64,000 bases of DNA from Isochrysis galbana (taxonomy: Eukaryota > Haptophyta > Isochrysidales > Isochrysidaceae). The first letter of the stretch is position 1. Each line of letters starts with the position of its first letter. The notes below the pieces were generated by a model. The model saw nothing but the letters and a program-made list of their open reading frames with translations. It was not told where the DNA came from and made no database searches. The stretch spans positions 5,710,448-5,774,447 of the forward strand of contig CM030935.1 of NCBI GenBank assembly GCA_018136815.1. Reading direction: 5' to 3'. The translations under genes were made by a program, and so were the position numbers. This document shows, in pieces, positions 10,489 through 24,000 of this stretch.

Positions 10489-11226
10489 CAGCTGGTCAGG
10501 AGAGGGAGGAAAAATTGAGAGGAGACTGACGTTGACGACTTCACTAGGGCGAGCGGCTAAAGAGGTGCAAGGGAAGGAAAAGGGGAAGGGCTCGCCGATG
10601 AGGGAGAGCGAGAGGAAGACAGGCTCCGCCGCCCGACGCGCCGAGCCGATCTCGCTAATTCTATCCGCGTACTTTATTATATACGTACTCTAGTACTTGT
10701 TTAGACTCGAACATGTTTTGTTGTACTTGTGTCAGATCTACTTTGAGAGGGGAAGGGGGAACGTAGGCTTGACGTCGGAGTCTCGTGAGCGCGCCGACTC
10801 TGCTATCAATGACTAGGCCGCCCGCTACCCGCTACCCAAGTCGATAGGCCGCCTACGGACGCGTGGTTGCCAAGGATGGAGTCTCAGAACTCAAGAGCCT
10901 TACCCTTACCCTTGCCGGGTTCCTATGTTCCTATGGTTAGTCCATCTCGAGATCTCGAGATGTTGGCTCCGACCATAATTTCGAGAATTTTTTCTTAAAA
11001 TTTGGGTGGATCTAGGCGATCTTACTAAAAAAGAAATTTGACCGAAATTTGGGTGCGGAATGCGGAAGCCTCAAAATTTTGTCGCACGGGCGCATAGTGA
11101 TTCTCTTGAGTATATACGCGTCGCTGTCTATAATGGCCTCCCTTGCCGCCACCACCCTCCCCTCCTCCCTCTCCACCGCCGCCCTCTTTTCCTCTTTCGT
11201 CTCTTTCCATCCCTCCCTCACCAAGC
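10489..11226. other. Intergenic, no supported feature
   Basis: This is the 5' flank of the minus-strand aldo/keto reductase, followed by AT-richer sequence. A short palindrome CTCGAGATCTCGAG occurs near 10945-10960. No coding potential that I trust. Confidence 0.5.
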
Positions 11227-11330
11227 TGTCGAATCAAGCCGAAGCTTGATCGTGGGGCAAGTCTCAGCGGGGCTAGCTAGGGCATGAGTGAAGAGAAGTC
11301 TTGAGAGAGCGGGGGAAAGGGCGCGCTACA
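11227..11330 (+). repeat. Dispersed repeat R5, copy 1
   Basis: Matches 54950-55046 in direct orientation, sharing GGGGCAAGTCTCAGCGGGGC and GGAAAGGGCGCGCTAC. It begins with a hairpin AATCAAGC-CGAA-GCTTGATC at 11232-11251, whose counterpart at 54952-54971 is a perfect 8-4-8 palindrome with a different loop. Bases 11331-11980 after it are A-rich with no gene or repeat match I can support. Confidence 0.75.
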
Positions 11331-11979
11331 TCGCGACGACGGCCCACAAGACACCACCCCACATCACTCACTCACCAACAAGAAAACTCCGAAAACTAAC
11401 GCAACATCGCACAAACAAATCAATGAAACGAGTAAGGACAAACGAACAAATGCGGCGTGCAATGCGGCGGAGCTTCGAGGCACCTCATTGGCAAAAACAA
11501 AACTCACTCAATTTTCTCACACACTACACATTGATAGAAGCACCGCATCCGCCTAGAGTATATAAAATACTCTGGATGCGACACCCCCCGACTTAAGTCG
11601 AGCGTCCACGCGAGTCCTGGGGTGATCAGGCCCAAAACAAGCATGACGAACAAACAAAAGCCGAAACAATGAGACAAACACTATTGAGAGAGTGTGTGAC
11701 CCCTTGTCTTAGCCCCCAAAGAGCGTGCACTCTCAGTGGGTTCAACCAAACGCAATCGCGAATGGTTCAAAGACAAGTCTCAGTCGGGGTGCACGTCCCG
11801 ACCAAGCGGGCACACACAATCACACAATCACAATCACGAACAAACGAATGAACACTCACGACTGAAACGAGAAACGAAAGGAATGAAGCGAATGAAGCGA
11901 GGAAGCCAAAGAATCAATGAGCATGGGCCTCAACCTCCTACAATTTCCTTGCGCGGCTGAGAACTAGAAACCCGAAACG

Positions 11980-13200
11980 TAGTCGAACACCATCTGACTT
12001 TGAAAGCCAGACTCCACACCATGTAGCACCATAGCTGAGCAAATATGAAATATGAAAATCAGAACGAAAATAATCGAGAATCGAGAATCGAGAACGAGGA
12101 CGCGGGTGGGCAGACTAGCCGCGGTGCTCTCGCAAGCACGAAAAGCCAAGGTAGACATACTGATGCTCCAGGAGCTTCATGCGTACGAAGATGGGTCACA
12201 CCTCCGGGCGCATAGGACGGCCTCCCTCCTGGGATGGTCGTGGTTTGCCGCCCCAGGAGAGACGGAAGATCCTGCTAGCGGCGTCGCTGTGGCGATCAGA
12301 GACCGGCAACGTAGTTAACTCCGATGAAATTCAACGCTACCACCCCCCGGCGCGGTGGGAGAACGGGTACAAGGGACCCATATATATGGAGTATCCGTTA
12401 GCAGACGAGTACGCGATACACAAGGGAAAGATCGCGCTCGACGCGATCACAGTTTCCGACATCACTAAGATCGCGCTCAAAGCAGCGCGCCGCAACGACT
12501 CACAGGCGGCAGGCGGCCAGGAAGGCATGGGAAAGTCGCCTCGACATCACTAAAGACGAATGGAGAATGGAGGCATATAGCCAGGCTATATACCCTGCCG
12601 TTACTAAAACACACCGACAAACACCCACACTTCAAACACATCACTCACAGGAGGCTAGGCACCAGAAATAGGTTCGAGAATAGCACGACGAGGAAATGCA
12701 GAATGTGTGACAAGTACCAAGAAGATTCGTGTCACTTAGCGTGGTGCCCTGCGACGAGGAAAATCTTCGACACAATAGACGCAATCGCTAACTATACCCC
12801 GGAACCAAACAGGCCTAAAAAACAGAAAATAAAAGACAGACTCTTTGCATACCCGGCAACATCCACGCCCGATAGCCTAAAAACCCTCTACGTAATAGCA
12901 TGGAGATACATAATAAGAGACTTCTACAGAATAGAATTCGAATCACACACATACCACTACATACCGGTCTTAGAATCCACGTTAATAAGGTTCACTACCC
13001 TGGCGAGGGGCATTGCCCCGCCAAACGGCCACTACCGAATGCGCACCCGCACGGCGGCCCAGGGCAGGAAACCTAAGCTAAAAAAAGCGTTAGAGTTCAG
13101 CGCCCCCATTTTCATAGAAAACGACAAAGGAAACCTAACCATGAATGACAACCTCGGCCTCGTGGCAGAGGCAATCGGCCTAGCCGGTAAGCTCGCCTGA
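11980..13200 (+). mobile_element. Decayed non-LTR retrotransposon (LINE) remnant
   Basis: The frame 12052-12318 resembles the start of an AP-type endonuclease/exonuclease domain (ARKAKVDILMLQELHAYEDG, with the metal-binding Glu in the QEL position, then GVAVAIRD) as found at the N-terminus of LINE polyproteins. The frame 12703-13200 begins with a CCHC-type cluster (C-x-C upstream of DKYQEDSCHLAWC), as seen at the C-terminus after reverse transcriptase. The reverse transcriptase itself is missing, and the intervening frame (about 12319-12553) is unrelated to anything I recognise. I read this as an internally deleted copy. Bases at either end show no clear poly-A tail or target duplication. Confidence 0.55.
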
Positions 13201-13995
13201 GGCAGAGGCGCGTCTCCCTCCTCGAAGAAATCCCGGAAGAGACGGGCGCCGAGAGCGAAAGGCGACACATCAACAGCAAAACGCTCACATCAACACAGCG
13301 AGAAACGGGCCACCTAGAGGCACAGGAGGAAGGCGAGAACAGACCACTAGGGGCCGGTGCCCCCGTGCCCCCCCGCCCTACCCACCCCCCCCACAACCTG
13401 GGCCCCTAGGTAGAGCACGAGGGGAGATGCCGCAAAAGGCGGGAAGTGAGGGAAAGGAAGGGAAGAGGGCGTGGCTACGATAGTCAGCTGCATAGCCGCG
13501 CGCGAGGTGAGAATATTAAAAGGTTTTTTTTTGGTTATCACGGCCTCCATGCCCTCAGCGCCAATCCGGCTGTAAATGAAGGAAAACGACCTACCCTCCC
13601 TCTCTGGTGCTCTTTACCGAATCCTTGTGGTGGTGTCGGGGGTCTGCGTCAAACGGCGTATTTGTCCTCTGATTTCAAGACAAGTGTGAGAAGAAGAGGA
13701 TACAAAGGGTTCTGCAGCGAGCGACCCGCCGGCGACCATGCATATGCATCCTTCGTCGACCCAAGAGGCGCCTACCTGTCATCTCGTATTTGGAAACGAG
13801 GGGTACCAAATGAAGGCAAACGACCTGCGTGGCACAGAGCAACGCCAGGTCCAGCGTCTCGCGGCCTCGCCCCGCGAGTTCTCCGCCAGTTCCTGAAACG
13901 CCCTCCCCCCCCCTCTAGAAAAGCTAGAAACCAACTTAATATTAAAAGGTTTTTTTACACTTCCAATGCATTCGAGGCCTACAACCTACAACCCA
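13201..13995. other. Repeat-like intergenic DNA with a recurring ATTAAAAGGTTTTTTT motif
   Basis: The motif ATATTAAAAGGTTTTTTT (or a close variant) appears near 13512-13531 and 13937-13955, and in reverse complement near 51396-51415 and 38120-38135. ATGAAGG(C/A)AA(A/G)CGACCT-like strings also recur at about 13576, 13811 and 3402. These are signs of old repeat copies. No gene is supported. Confidence 0.5.
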
Positions 13996-14023
13996 GGACG
14001 CGCGAGGGAGGGAGGGAGGGAGG

Positions 14024-14061
<38 letters not shown>

Positions 14062-14450
14062 GAGAGAGAGGGGGGGAGAGGCGGAGGGAGATATATTTGA
14101 CCTGTGGCCAAATACGGTGAATACGCCTTCTTCCATCTCGTGTGCGCACCTGAGATGTGACTGTGAGTCCGTCACCATCGAAAGAAGGACATATGATACA
14201 ATAGTGTGATAGTGGGAGCGGCTTCCAGAGGGGTTGGGGCCGACTTCTATTTTGATCCATCGAGAGACGTTCTTGTGCAAGAAGCGCCAGCCTCGAGAGA
14301 GTCGAGCCGGGAGACGGGAAGAACCGACGGAAGAAGAGAAAAAAGCCGTTGTCTCCACAGAGACTCTGGAGCCAGAGAGAGAGAGAGGGAGAGAGAGAGA
14401 GGAAGGGAGGGAGGGAGAGGGGAGAACGAGGGAGAGGGGAGAACTCTCTC

Positions 14451-14494
<44 letters not shown>

Positions 14495-14970
14495 TCTCTC
14501 TCTCACTCTCTCTCTCTCTCTCTCCCTCTCTCTCTCCCTCTCTCTCTCACCCTCCCTCCCTCCCTCCCCCCCCCCCCCCTCTCTCTCTCTCTCCGAGTGG
14601 CGGTCACGCTCATCTCCCGCCAGGAAGGACCAAAAAACACAGGAGGAGTTGATGAGAGGAGAAAGGGAGCGGGAGCGAGCAGAGAGGGAGAGGGAGGGAG
14701 AGAGAGAGACGGGGAGGGAGGGAGGGAGAGAGCGAGGAGGGAGAGCGAGGGAGAGAGAGAAGAGAGAGGGAGGAGAGAGAGAAGAGAGAAGAGAGAGAGA
14801 GGGGCAGAGGGGAGAGAGAGGGAGGGAGGGAGGGAAGAGACCAGAGAGAAGGGGAGAGAGACACAGCACAGAAGAGGGAGCGCCTCTCCGCACGGCGCCC
14901 CCTTCCCCCGCCTCGCCTCCCTAGTCTCTCTCCTCTCTCTCTCTCTCTCTCCCTCCCTCGGTCTCCCGAG
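13996..14970. repeat. Alternating purine and pyrimidine tracts upstream of the HECT gene
   Basis: GA/GGGA-rich purine tracts lie at about 13996-14092, 14366-14445 and 14660-14880. CT-rich pyrimidine tracts lie at about 14446-14593 and 14925-14965. The adjoining 14366-14445 purine block and 14446-14593 pyrimidine block are imperfect reverse complements, so they can pair. The open frame that runs from 14234 into the HECT gene is a by-product of these tracts. Bases 14093-14365 are unique sequence. Confidence 0.85.
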
Positions 14971-15004
14971 GGGAGGGAGGGGGAGAAGCGGGGGACGGCT
15001 ATCG

Positions 15005-18000
15005 ATGACCGCGCTGCTCGTGAGTGGCTGTGAGGCCGATGGAGCGCCCTGCAATGGAGAGTACTATCGCACGATGGAGACTCTCGGGGGAAGGCCCTTC
15101 TACCAGCGGATGGCGGGGGGCGCCAGCCTCTTCTTCTCGGAGACTGAGGGTCGATGGAGGTTAGAACGGCCAGACGTGTCGTGGGCATACACTTCAGACA
15201 CCCCCGAGCTACATGGCGGCTGGAGAGCATGCGCACGCGAGCATGCGCCACCACAAGGGGTCGGAGCGCCTATTGTCCGGCCTAGGGCAGAGGGACAGCC
15301 CTCCGAGTGGGCCGCCACTGCGTCCCGCCCGCTCGACATGCGACTATGGCCGTACCACGCGCCGTCTGGCGCTGATGCGTCCATCTTTGCGCTACTGCGC
15401 GATGAGGAGGCGGATGAGCACTTGGGGTGGGAGGATGCCGAGGACGCGGCCGAGGAGGAGGAGGAGGCCGACGAGGAGGCCAAGAGAGAGGGCAAGGAGA
15501 AGGCTGCGGCACGACCCTTCACTTCGATGCTAGGGAGAATTACGGATGACGTTGGGACTACGGCGCTGCCGCCCTTATCGACGCGCGAATGGGCGCATCT
15601 CTACTGCTTGCTAGATCCGCGTGGCATGGAGGCGCCCGATGGATTGCCACCAGCTCTGCGCGGAGAGGCACTGGCCGAGCATCCCTGGGCTAAGCCGGAC
15701 CGTCCGGGTTCTCGCGGCCGTTCGGCGTGGGACGTGCTGCTCGAGACGCGTGGGCAAAGGTTGGACGCGGCTCTTCGGCGACGGGTTGCTGCGGTAGAGG
15801 CGCTACTTGCGGATGGTGCAAGTCCCGCTTCCCCCTCTCCGCGTAGTAAAGATGTGCAGTCCAGCGAGGCCGGGTGGATGGCGCACCCGTCGACGCTCGC
15901 CTACACCCAAGCGCTTCAGGACGACGCGAACAGACCGTCCATCGCATTCGCGCTGGCAGCTCTCGCCTCTCGCCATAGACAAGCGGCGGCTGCCGAGGCA
16001 GCATCAGCCCCAGGGCCCTGCACGGCTGCAACTCCTGTTGTGTTGCAACTCGCCATGTCGCTGCTACGAACGGTCTTCGAACAGATGGCGGGGTGCCCCC
16101 CCCTGGCTGTGCCACTGTCGTCCACGGTGGCTGTGCCTGGCCACGCCCCCAGCCTTCCGCAGCCGGATGCCTGCGGCGTCCTGACCAAATTGCTGGTCGC
16201 CGCCGGGTCAACGCTCGCATCGGGCCGTTTGTTTGATCTGTGCGACAAGACGGTCGCGCCTGAGGGCATTCCTGGTAGTGCGATTGCGCCCGTCGCCGCC
16301 GTAAGAGATGCGCCGATCGTAGAGATGCAGCGATTCATTTCCGATGGGCAGGCGGGGGGGGATTGGCGGGGCTCAGGGCGCGACGTATCTGCACGGGCTA
16401 GCACGAGTGGGCCAGAGGCCAGCGGCGGACCCTTGCCCACCAATCGAGCTGCCCCGTCTCTTGGCCCGGACGGGCTGCAACGCCGCCTGGCTTGCCTCGA
16501 AATCCTCCTTTGGATCGCCCTGCGTGCTGGATCCACCGAGGCGGCGTTGCGTGCAGCAACGGCGGCCCGCGCCGCCTTCCGCAAGGGGCTGCTCTCCCCT
16601 AAACAGCCACTCTCGCCTGGGCTGGGTGATCTCATACGAGGGCTCTCCTCTTACCCACAGCTAGCCCTGCAGCGGCACTCGTTCATCCCGGGCATGCGCC
16701 AGCCACCCCTGCGAGTCTGGACAGCACCGGGGCTAAAAGTCGTGCCGATCGAGGCGGATGACGACCTAGCCCATTCCGCTTCGGTGGAGGTGAGTTGCGC
16801 CGTGAATGTTGCTGCAGTTACCGCCTCGGCTGCCTCGCGGCATGGCTGTGGGCAAGTCCATGACTGCTTCCACGGAGATCCGTCGCGAAACTTCCACTTC
16901 TGGGTCTATCCGCGCGGCGCGCCGCTCGTCACCCCTCGTTGGGACACACACGAGGGTCCGACCGACTTTTGCTCCAACTGCCGCCTAGTAACGATTCACT
17001 CCAATGGCGTTGCGGAGTACGTCTGCGGTGGGCACCAACCGGAAGCACTCGTTTGCTTGGAACCCCTGGTCTCTGGTGTTCATTACTTTGAGGTCTCCCT
17101 CTCGGCGGCTTCATCCTTTACCGAGGCGGCGTGTGCGCCGACAGAAGTGGCGCTCGCGACGCCTTCGTCGACTGCGGCCGTGACGGATGAGCCTTCGCCG
17201 GCGCAGGCAGCAACATCAGCGGGCGAGTCGGTCTTGTCTGAAGACCAGCCGTTTATGCCCATAGCGCCGCCGGTCTTATTCTCGGAGCTTGTGCGTGAGC
17301 TTGGTGTCGTCACTGCTGATGCGGCCGCGGCGATGTGCGCCTCGCCCGGCGCGGATGTGACGACGCAGGCGGCCCTAAACGAGAGGATACAAGCCGGGCT
17401 CTTGGGCGTGGCCCCTCCCGGAGTAGGAGCCGCCGGCCGTGCGGCGAAGTGGAATGCATCCTGTCCCTTTTCCTTGCCGGGGTTGAGCGACGTGCGCTGG
17501 CGCGAGGCTTCGTCTGTAGGAATTCTCGTCGACATTGAGCGCTCTACGGCCCACATCACGGTGGATGGCATGCCCTGTGGCTCGGCGCCGCTACTGCTCT
17601 CGCGACCACTGTACGCTTACACGCTCATTGCTGAACGCCCTGCCGCCGCAATCACGTTCTCGCGCCTCCCATTCGGCGCCAACAGCGGTGAGGCTGGTGG
17701 CGTGGCTGGAACTGCGGGCGGGCCCGCTGCTGGGTTTGTGGCGTGTGATGGGGGCGCGCGGGTTGAGGCGGTCGAGCTGATGCCCGGTGGTGCAGCGGCA
17801 TGGTTGCTGCAAAGCAGGAGGCATAGGGGACAGAGTGCTCGTTTTCGTTCCGCGGAGGCGCTTGATCCGGCAGGTAGGCAGCACCTCTTGCTTGGGGCCG
17901 GAGGAGGCGTGGGGATTGGGGGAGAGTCTCGGAGCCGGACACAGGCAATGGGCTTGCCCACCGTCAATGGTGCCAGTCACGACCCCATCCCAGCACTCGA

Positions 18001-21000
18001 GGTCAACGAGTACTGACCATTATTTTCACCGTGTTCTTGAACAGATGCTCACTTCATGTTAGTGGCCTTGCCATCTGCGCTTCCGCCTTCAGTACGTTGC
18101 TGCATCGGCATTGCTATGCTAGGCGTGCGTACTGCAGCAGGGGCAGGTCTTGATGATCCCGACAACGCCGACCTGCTCTCCGATAACGAAGATGGTGCGT
18201 ACTCCGAGGACAACGGAAGCGAGAGCGAGGAATACCTTCGAGGATACGCGCTTAATGAGCAGCCCGACACGGAGGAGAACCAGCCCGCGGGCGCCAATGG
18301 CGTCGAAAGTGGCGAGGAGCTTCCAGCCTCAAGCGGTGAAGGCGCTGATGAGGTGAGGCTGCTTCAAATTTGTCGCGTGTGCGGCGAAGGCGGCCATGGG
18401 TGGCAGGCATGCCCGCAGCTGCCTTCGTCTCTCCAACGCCGCCGCCGCCGCAGCCTTCATCTGGAAGAGAGCCGCAACGATGGGTCCCGAAGCCATGGCA
18501 CGGCTGAGCAGGGGTCCAGTCTATTAATGGCCGCGATGCCGGACGATCAAACTGGTGATGAGGAAGACGCGCACAGTGCGAGACAAGATGATGGCGACGA
18601 GGATGGTGACGACTCCGATCGTGAGGTCGAAGGAGAGGGGGCGGACTTGGTTCCAGCGTCCGCTCGACGCCTTAGCCTAATTTCCATCAGTCATGGTGGC
18701 GATGGGGGCTCGCGGGGGGGCTCCTTGCGCCGTGGCAGCGAGGCGCATCGCTCCGAGTCTCGGAGACTAAGCACTGCCTCTGTCGCAACTGAGACGGGTT
18801 CGTTTCGATCGGACGTCGAGACGGATAGTGCTGTGTGTGATGTGGCTGTCGCATCAAGCTCCGCCTTCGATCTGGGGTCGATCAATTTGGGCGAAAGCTC
18901 GTTGCTTGGAGTCTTGCTTACTGGAGGTAGCACGCTCTCATTATTTGCGAAGACAGATGAGGGGTGGCAGCACCTAGCAGATCGTCCGGCGACGCCGACG
19001 GCGGCTGCAGCCGTCGACGCCACCGCCTTTGTACCTAGGGGAACGAATGGAGGCACTCCGAACGACGACTCGGTGGCGTTAATGGGCAGTGATTATGTTG
19101 GGGACAGCGAGACGGACGAAGATGATTTGCTCGAGCCGGGAGGCAGCGATCGCCGCCGAGGCACTGCTCTCTCCCCGGAAGAGACCGAAGAGGAGATGGT
19201 CGCACGCGCTGTAGCCGCGAGCCTCGCACTTCAATCGCCGTTGAGCAGCGCTGTCTCTCCTTCCCATTCGGCGAGGTTTGGTACGGATGATGCCTCGTCG
19301 CTGGACCTCGCACGCGAGGCACGCGACGGCCAAATTCATTGGTTTGTTGAGCTCGGCACCTCGCCGGCCGAGGGGGGGGATTTGCCATCCGGCATGCAGG
19401 AACTCATCCTTCAGCCGTGCCCACTGCCACCGAACCTGCCCATGCATGTCCCAGTCAACGACGCGGCGGCTGAAGCTGCGATGCGGGCTCGTGCAGCTTC
19501 TCGCGCTGCGTCGCGAGCTGCATCGCGAGCTGCATCGCGATCTGCATCGCCGCCCGTCCGGGGGCAAACTAGAGGTCTTGCTCAATGGTCAGACGGAATC
19601 GATCTCTCCCTCTGCCAGGGCGCGGCACTGGGAGTGGACGTATCGGGCGGAATGGGCGAGGCCTTGTCTACGGTGAGGGCACACGGAACGACCGTACTGC
19701 CCGAGGGGCCGGTATGTGCCGGAGAAGCGGTCGACCTCCTTCTTGCTTTCACAGCAGCGCGTTGTGAACAGTGGACTTGCTTGCCCGCCGATCTGCACAC
19801 GGAAGGTGCGGTGATTCCACTCGGGCCGCAAGCTAGTGTCAGCGCGCTCAGTGCATGTCTTGAATTTCTAGCCGAGCCGCCACTAGAATCAGTATGCGAC
19901 ATCAGTGGCAAGATTAGCAGCTGCGGCGGGTCCACGGGCTGCCGAGCTGCGATAACTATATTGCGAACAATGCTACGTGTTGCCTGCCCGCTACCGTCAG
20001 CCATTCCTCGCTCCGATCTGCATGCACGAGCGGTAGCCATTCTACAGACAGCACAACGCTCTTCTGCCACGGGCGGGAGTGAACGGAAAGCCACCGGCTC
20101 CCTGGCCCAGGCGCTCGAGGGGTGGACAGTGCATCCAGTCAAGAGTGCGCGCGCGTTACGTAGTCTAGAAGACGTGGAGGTCGAAGGTGATGCTGGGATA
20201 TCTGAAATTCTTGGTCCAGCCGTTGACGTCAACGGCGTAGTTGTCAAGGCGGAAGAGGGTGCACTTACCAATCACTTGTCGGCGGTTGCGGCTGCGGTGC
20301 GCCCATGGGTGCCTGATCGCTCGGCTCAGCACACAGCTGAAGGACTGTCGGGAGGTGTAGAAATTCAACGAAGCGCCGAGGGAAACGTTGTTGCGGCGGT
20401 CGTCTCTCGCGGTCTAGGCGCCGAAGCGGCCGAATTGATTCTCGACGCATGGCCATTACTTTGCCCTAGTGCATCTGATCGTCGATGCCTAGTCGAGATG
20501 CTTTTACCTTTGCCCGAACCACGCGTCCGGGGCAGTGGCGCATCATTGCTCAGTCTAGTATCGAACGCGACGTTCATCGCAGTGGTCGCTGCAGATTGCC
20601 TGACTCCCGAGGGAGCTGAGTGGATGGATATGCTGCTGCGAATGGCGGTGCCTCCCAATGCACGTGAAGCTGTGCCTCCTAGTGCACGTGACGGAGGCGA
20701 AGAGGGCAGTGCACGTTGTATGACAGGCGAAATGCTGAATGACGTGTGTGCAGAGCGACAGGTGCCCCTGGGGTTCAAGCAGCCACCTTTGCCACCCCCT
20801 AGAAGACGTCATCTTGTTCTCTTCCTTACGGCCGTCCACGATGCCCTTGTGCTTTCCTCGAGCCCGCGTGCTGTGGCATGTATAGGGAGGATACTCCGCC
20901 TCGTTCTCCATCTCGCCCAGACCTTTCTCAGCCAACCTGAGAACTCAAACGCCACAGTCAGCACGAGTACCAACGTTGCCAAAAGCGGCGGCGTCGATCT

Positions 21001-24000
21001 GTCCGAACCCTTCCTCAGCCTGATGCTTGTGCGATTGTTACGACCGCTTTCTTCAGACTCGCCCAACATGTTACATGCCGCCGGTGGTGATGCTGACGAA
21101 GTTGCCATCACTCTACGCCAACTGACGAAGTTATTCGAGATGGTCAAGTGTGCTCCCACCTCGCATCCAATCGGGAGTGGTGACATAGGCTTGGCCGAGG
21201 CCGGTCTTGAAAGGACAGCAAGCACTACGGGACATACTGCTATTCGGCGCACGAGCAATCCCGTCGGCCAGCTAAGGGTGCCAACTGAGAGTCGGACTAT
21301 GCGCTCTCGTCAGCGCCCTGCCACCGCGGGGCCGTACCGCCCGGGCGCAGGCCCATCGTTGACGGGGTATACGTCGGGATCAGCACGCAGTTCACGTGTA
21401 AGTGGCCGGCGTGACGCCACACCGCGGAGGCCATCCCCGCTTGGCCAATCGAGTGCGGCAGGTGGCGCATCGGAGATGGCCGGCGGCGTGGTCGAGGCAG
21501 GAGAGCACCCGCAGCTACTGTCCGATGGCGACATCCCCGAGGGTGAGCAGATGTCCTACATCTTTCGGATTGAGGGCCCCCCAAATTATGATTATCCACA
21601 ATGGGCGGTTGAGCTACAGGAGTCCGAGGTTGTGCTTTGCTCCATCGACCAGCGCGGGCAGCCTCCCTGTCGCGTGCTTTTCCCAAATGGTCAGACCTAC
21701 TGGGTTTATGCGTCTCACTTGTGGATAATTCCCGAAATTGCCGAGGATGGGCCCGCTCTTCTAGGTGAGGCTGGAGCTGATGACGCCAGCACTGATCTTG
21801 CGTCCCATCCATTAGTAGAGGACGCGCCGGGGTTGCGGCTTTGTCGCACCCGGCTGCTCGAAGCGAAGCTTGGAGCGCGTACGAAGTGGAGCCTAGGCAC
21901 GCGTCACGGTCACGCCCTTCGGCTCATTGTGGACTCAAATGCAGTCGGGCCTGGCGTGCTCGTGCTGCGAAGACGGCCTAAGCCTAAACGACCTGACGAG
22001 GCTGAGCTCGCGTCCGGGACCGGTGACATCCTCGCTTTGAAGCCCGAATTGAGACTTCACTTCGATCCGCGCGGAGATGGACGGCAACTAGATTTGCCTC
22101 TTAGAGGGGAAACGGGAAGATTGGAGATCACGTGGGAGCCTTCGCGCAACGCCCGTCCCCCGCCCGCCGACGCGCCGCCATTCCGACTGCTTGTCGAGGC
22201 GTATGAACCGCTTCATCGTCCAGCAGCACCTGGGCATGCACGCGCCCTGTTAGTCGCGCAGCTCAAAGGCTGCTTGATCAATGCTCTGTCTCGGAGTTTT
22301 GTGGTTGGCGTTAGGCCCACCGCTATCGGTGACGCGCTTACTCGTGGGTTCGTCAGCTGCACACCAGAATTGGAATCAGCCGACGAGGTGTCCGCATCTG
22401 AGTGCGAGCCCGATACCGGCAACGAAACGAGAACTTTAGATTGCGTCTCGTTGCTACGCCTTCAGGCGGTGATCGAGGCATTGGACGTGTCGACCAAACC
22501 TCGTGTTGTGATTGAATATGCCGCCGCTGTAGTGCCAATGCTGCGCGCTGTCATGTTACAAGAGCGGGCTGCGCTTATGGAGATTCGGAACGCGAAAAAA
22601 GATGAGGTGAATGTAGCGCACAACGCTGGGTGTAGGAGTGTGGCAAGTGGAACGACGCCACCTCTTGGCAGCGGAATGGAGACAACCAACGATCGCCCCA
22701 ACCGGTGCCAACAGCCCCAGGAGCTCCAACATCACCCGCAACAAGTTCGCTTTGGCCGAAAACGCAGTAACTCATGTGACTGCAACTACCGACCTGCAAT
22801 CGTGGGCGTTGGCGTGGGGGATTCGCCATGTTGCGCGACGTTGCCGGGGGTGCTGTGCTCGCTATGCCGGCTGTTACGAGGTCTTCCTCACCGAGGCGGT
22901 GCGCTAGGCGTTGACCTCGCTCCGATACTCGATGCTCTTGAGGTGCTCTGGGATGCCTGTGGTGGCTACGACGCCGACCAGGAGACGTCCGTGGCCGTAG
23001 TAGTGCTGCAAGCATGGATTGCTTGCGCTCGAAGGCAACTCGGTCAACCCAGTGCTAATGATATGATGTTTAATCTCCTTGCGGCCACTTGTGAAATAGG
23101 TGGTGATAGATCCGCTCTTTTCCTACGCGAGTTGCAAGTAAGTATTCTAGGTGAAGTCGACGGGGCGCAGGAGCCCGGGCAATCAATGGTGGAACCCGAC
23201 GTTTGCCTTTATGTCGAGGCCGTGATCGAACATGCGGCCCGCCTACTTTCATCAGGAGCAGCTTCACTGGAGGCGTTCCAGTCGCATCCAGTGCTCGGAC
23301 TGCTACCCGCTCTCATCCAAAAGCTTCTCCTTGTATCCACACCACCACCCATGCTTGTCACCGCTCTACCACCACTTTTGCAAGCGCTTGACAGAGCTTT
23401 GGGTGCTAGTGGATACTCACCGCGCTCCGCGTGCACAGCAGCTACCTCGTTGCATGCCACTGCGGCAACCTCCGACGCGGGAGCCGGCTCGTCACAAGTA
23501 GCTCTTGAGATCGGCGGCGAATCGGATGGTGCTGGGAGTGATGTACGAATCGTCGTGTGGCCGGGGGCCACTCGTATCATCGTCGACCTTCCTGTTGATC
23601 AAGACGCGAATTTACATGCTGATGAAATCCCAGCCCATTGCAACGACGCGAGTAGTGGCAGTCACACCAGCAGCGGTCCACCGGCACCACCACGTCGCCG
23701 CCTGCCCACCGCGTGGCGTCAAATGCCACCCCCCGGGGAGACCGATGGCCATGTGCATCGAGACCAGGCTAGCGCGCCGCTAGCGGAAGCCAACGGCGCT
23801 GTCTTGCGCATTGAGGTTCTCAAGAACGGGTGTACGACTCGTGACGTTGAGGCTCTTAGCGATGAAAGTTGGACTACCGCCGTCAGTGATGCCATGACCG
23901 CAGGGCGACGTGTGCATGTTACGCGATATATTCGTGCTCCCAATCGACAGTCGGCTATGCCACAGGCACAGGCGTCACTTTCGGTGAGAGAGTGGCGGCA

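Noticed and set aside
14234-15004. An upstream extension of the HECT gene's first exon
   Set aside because: The in-frame codons run through GA/CT tracts and read as simple repeats; the first sensible start with family-like sequence is the ATG at 15005.
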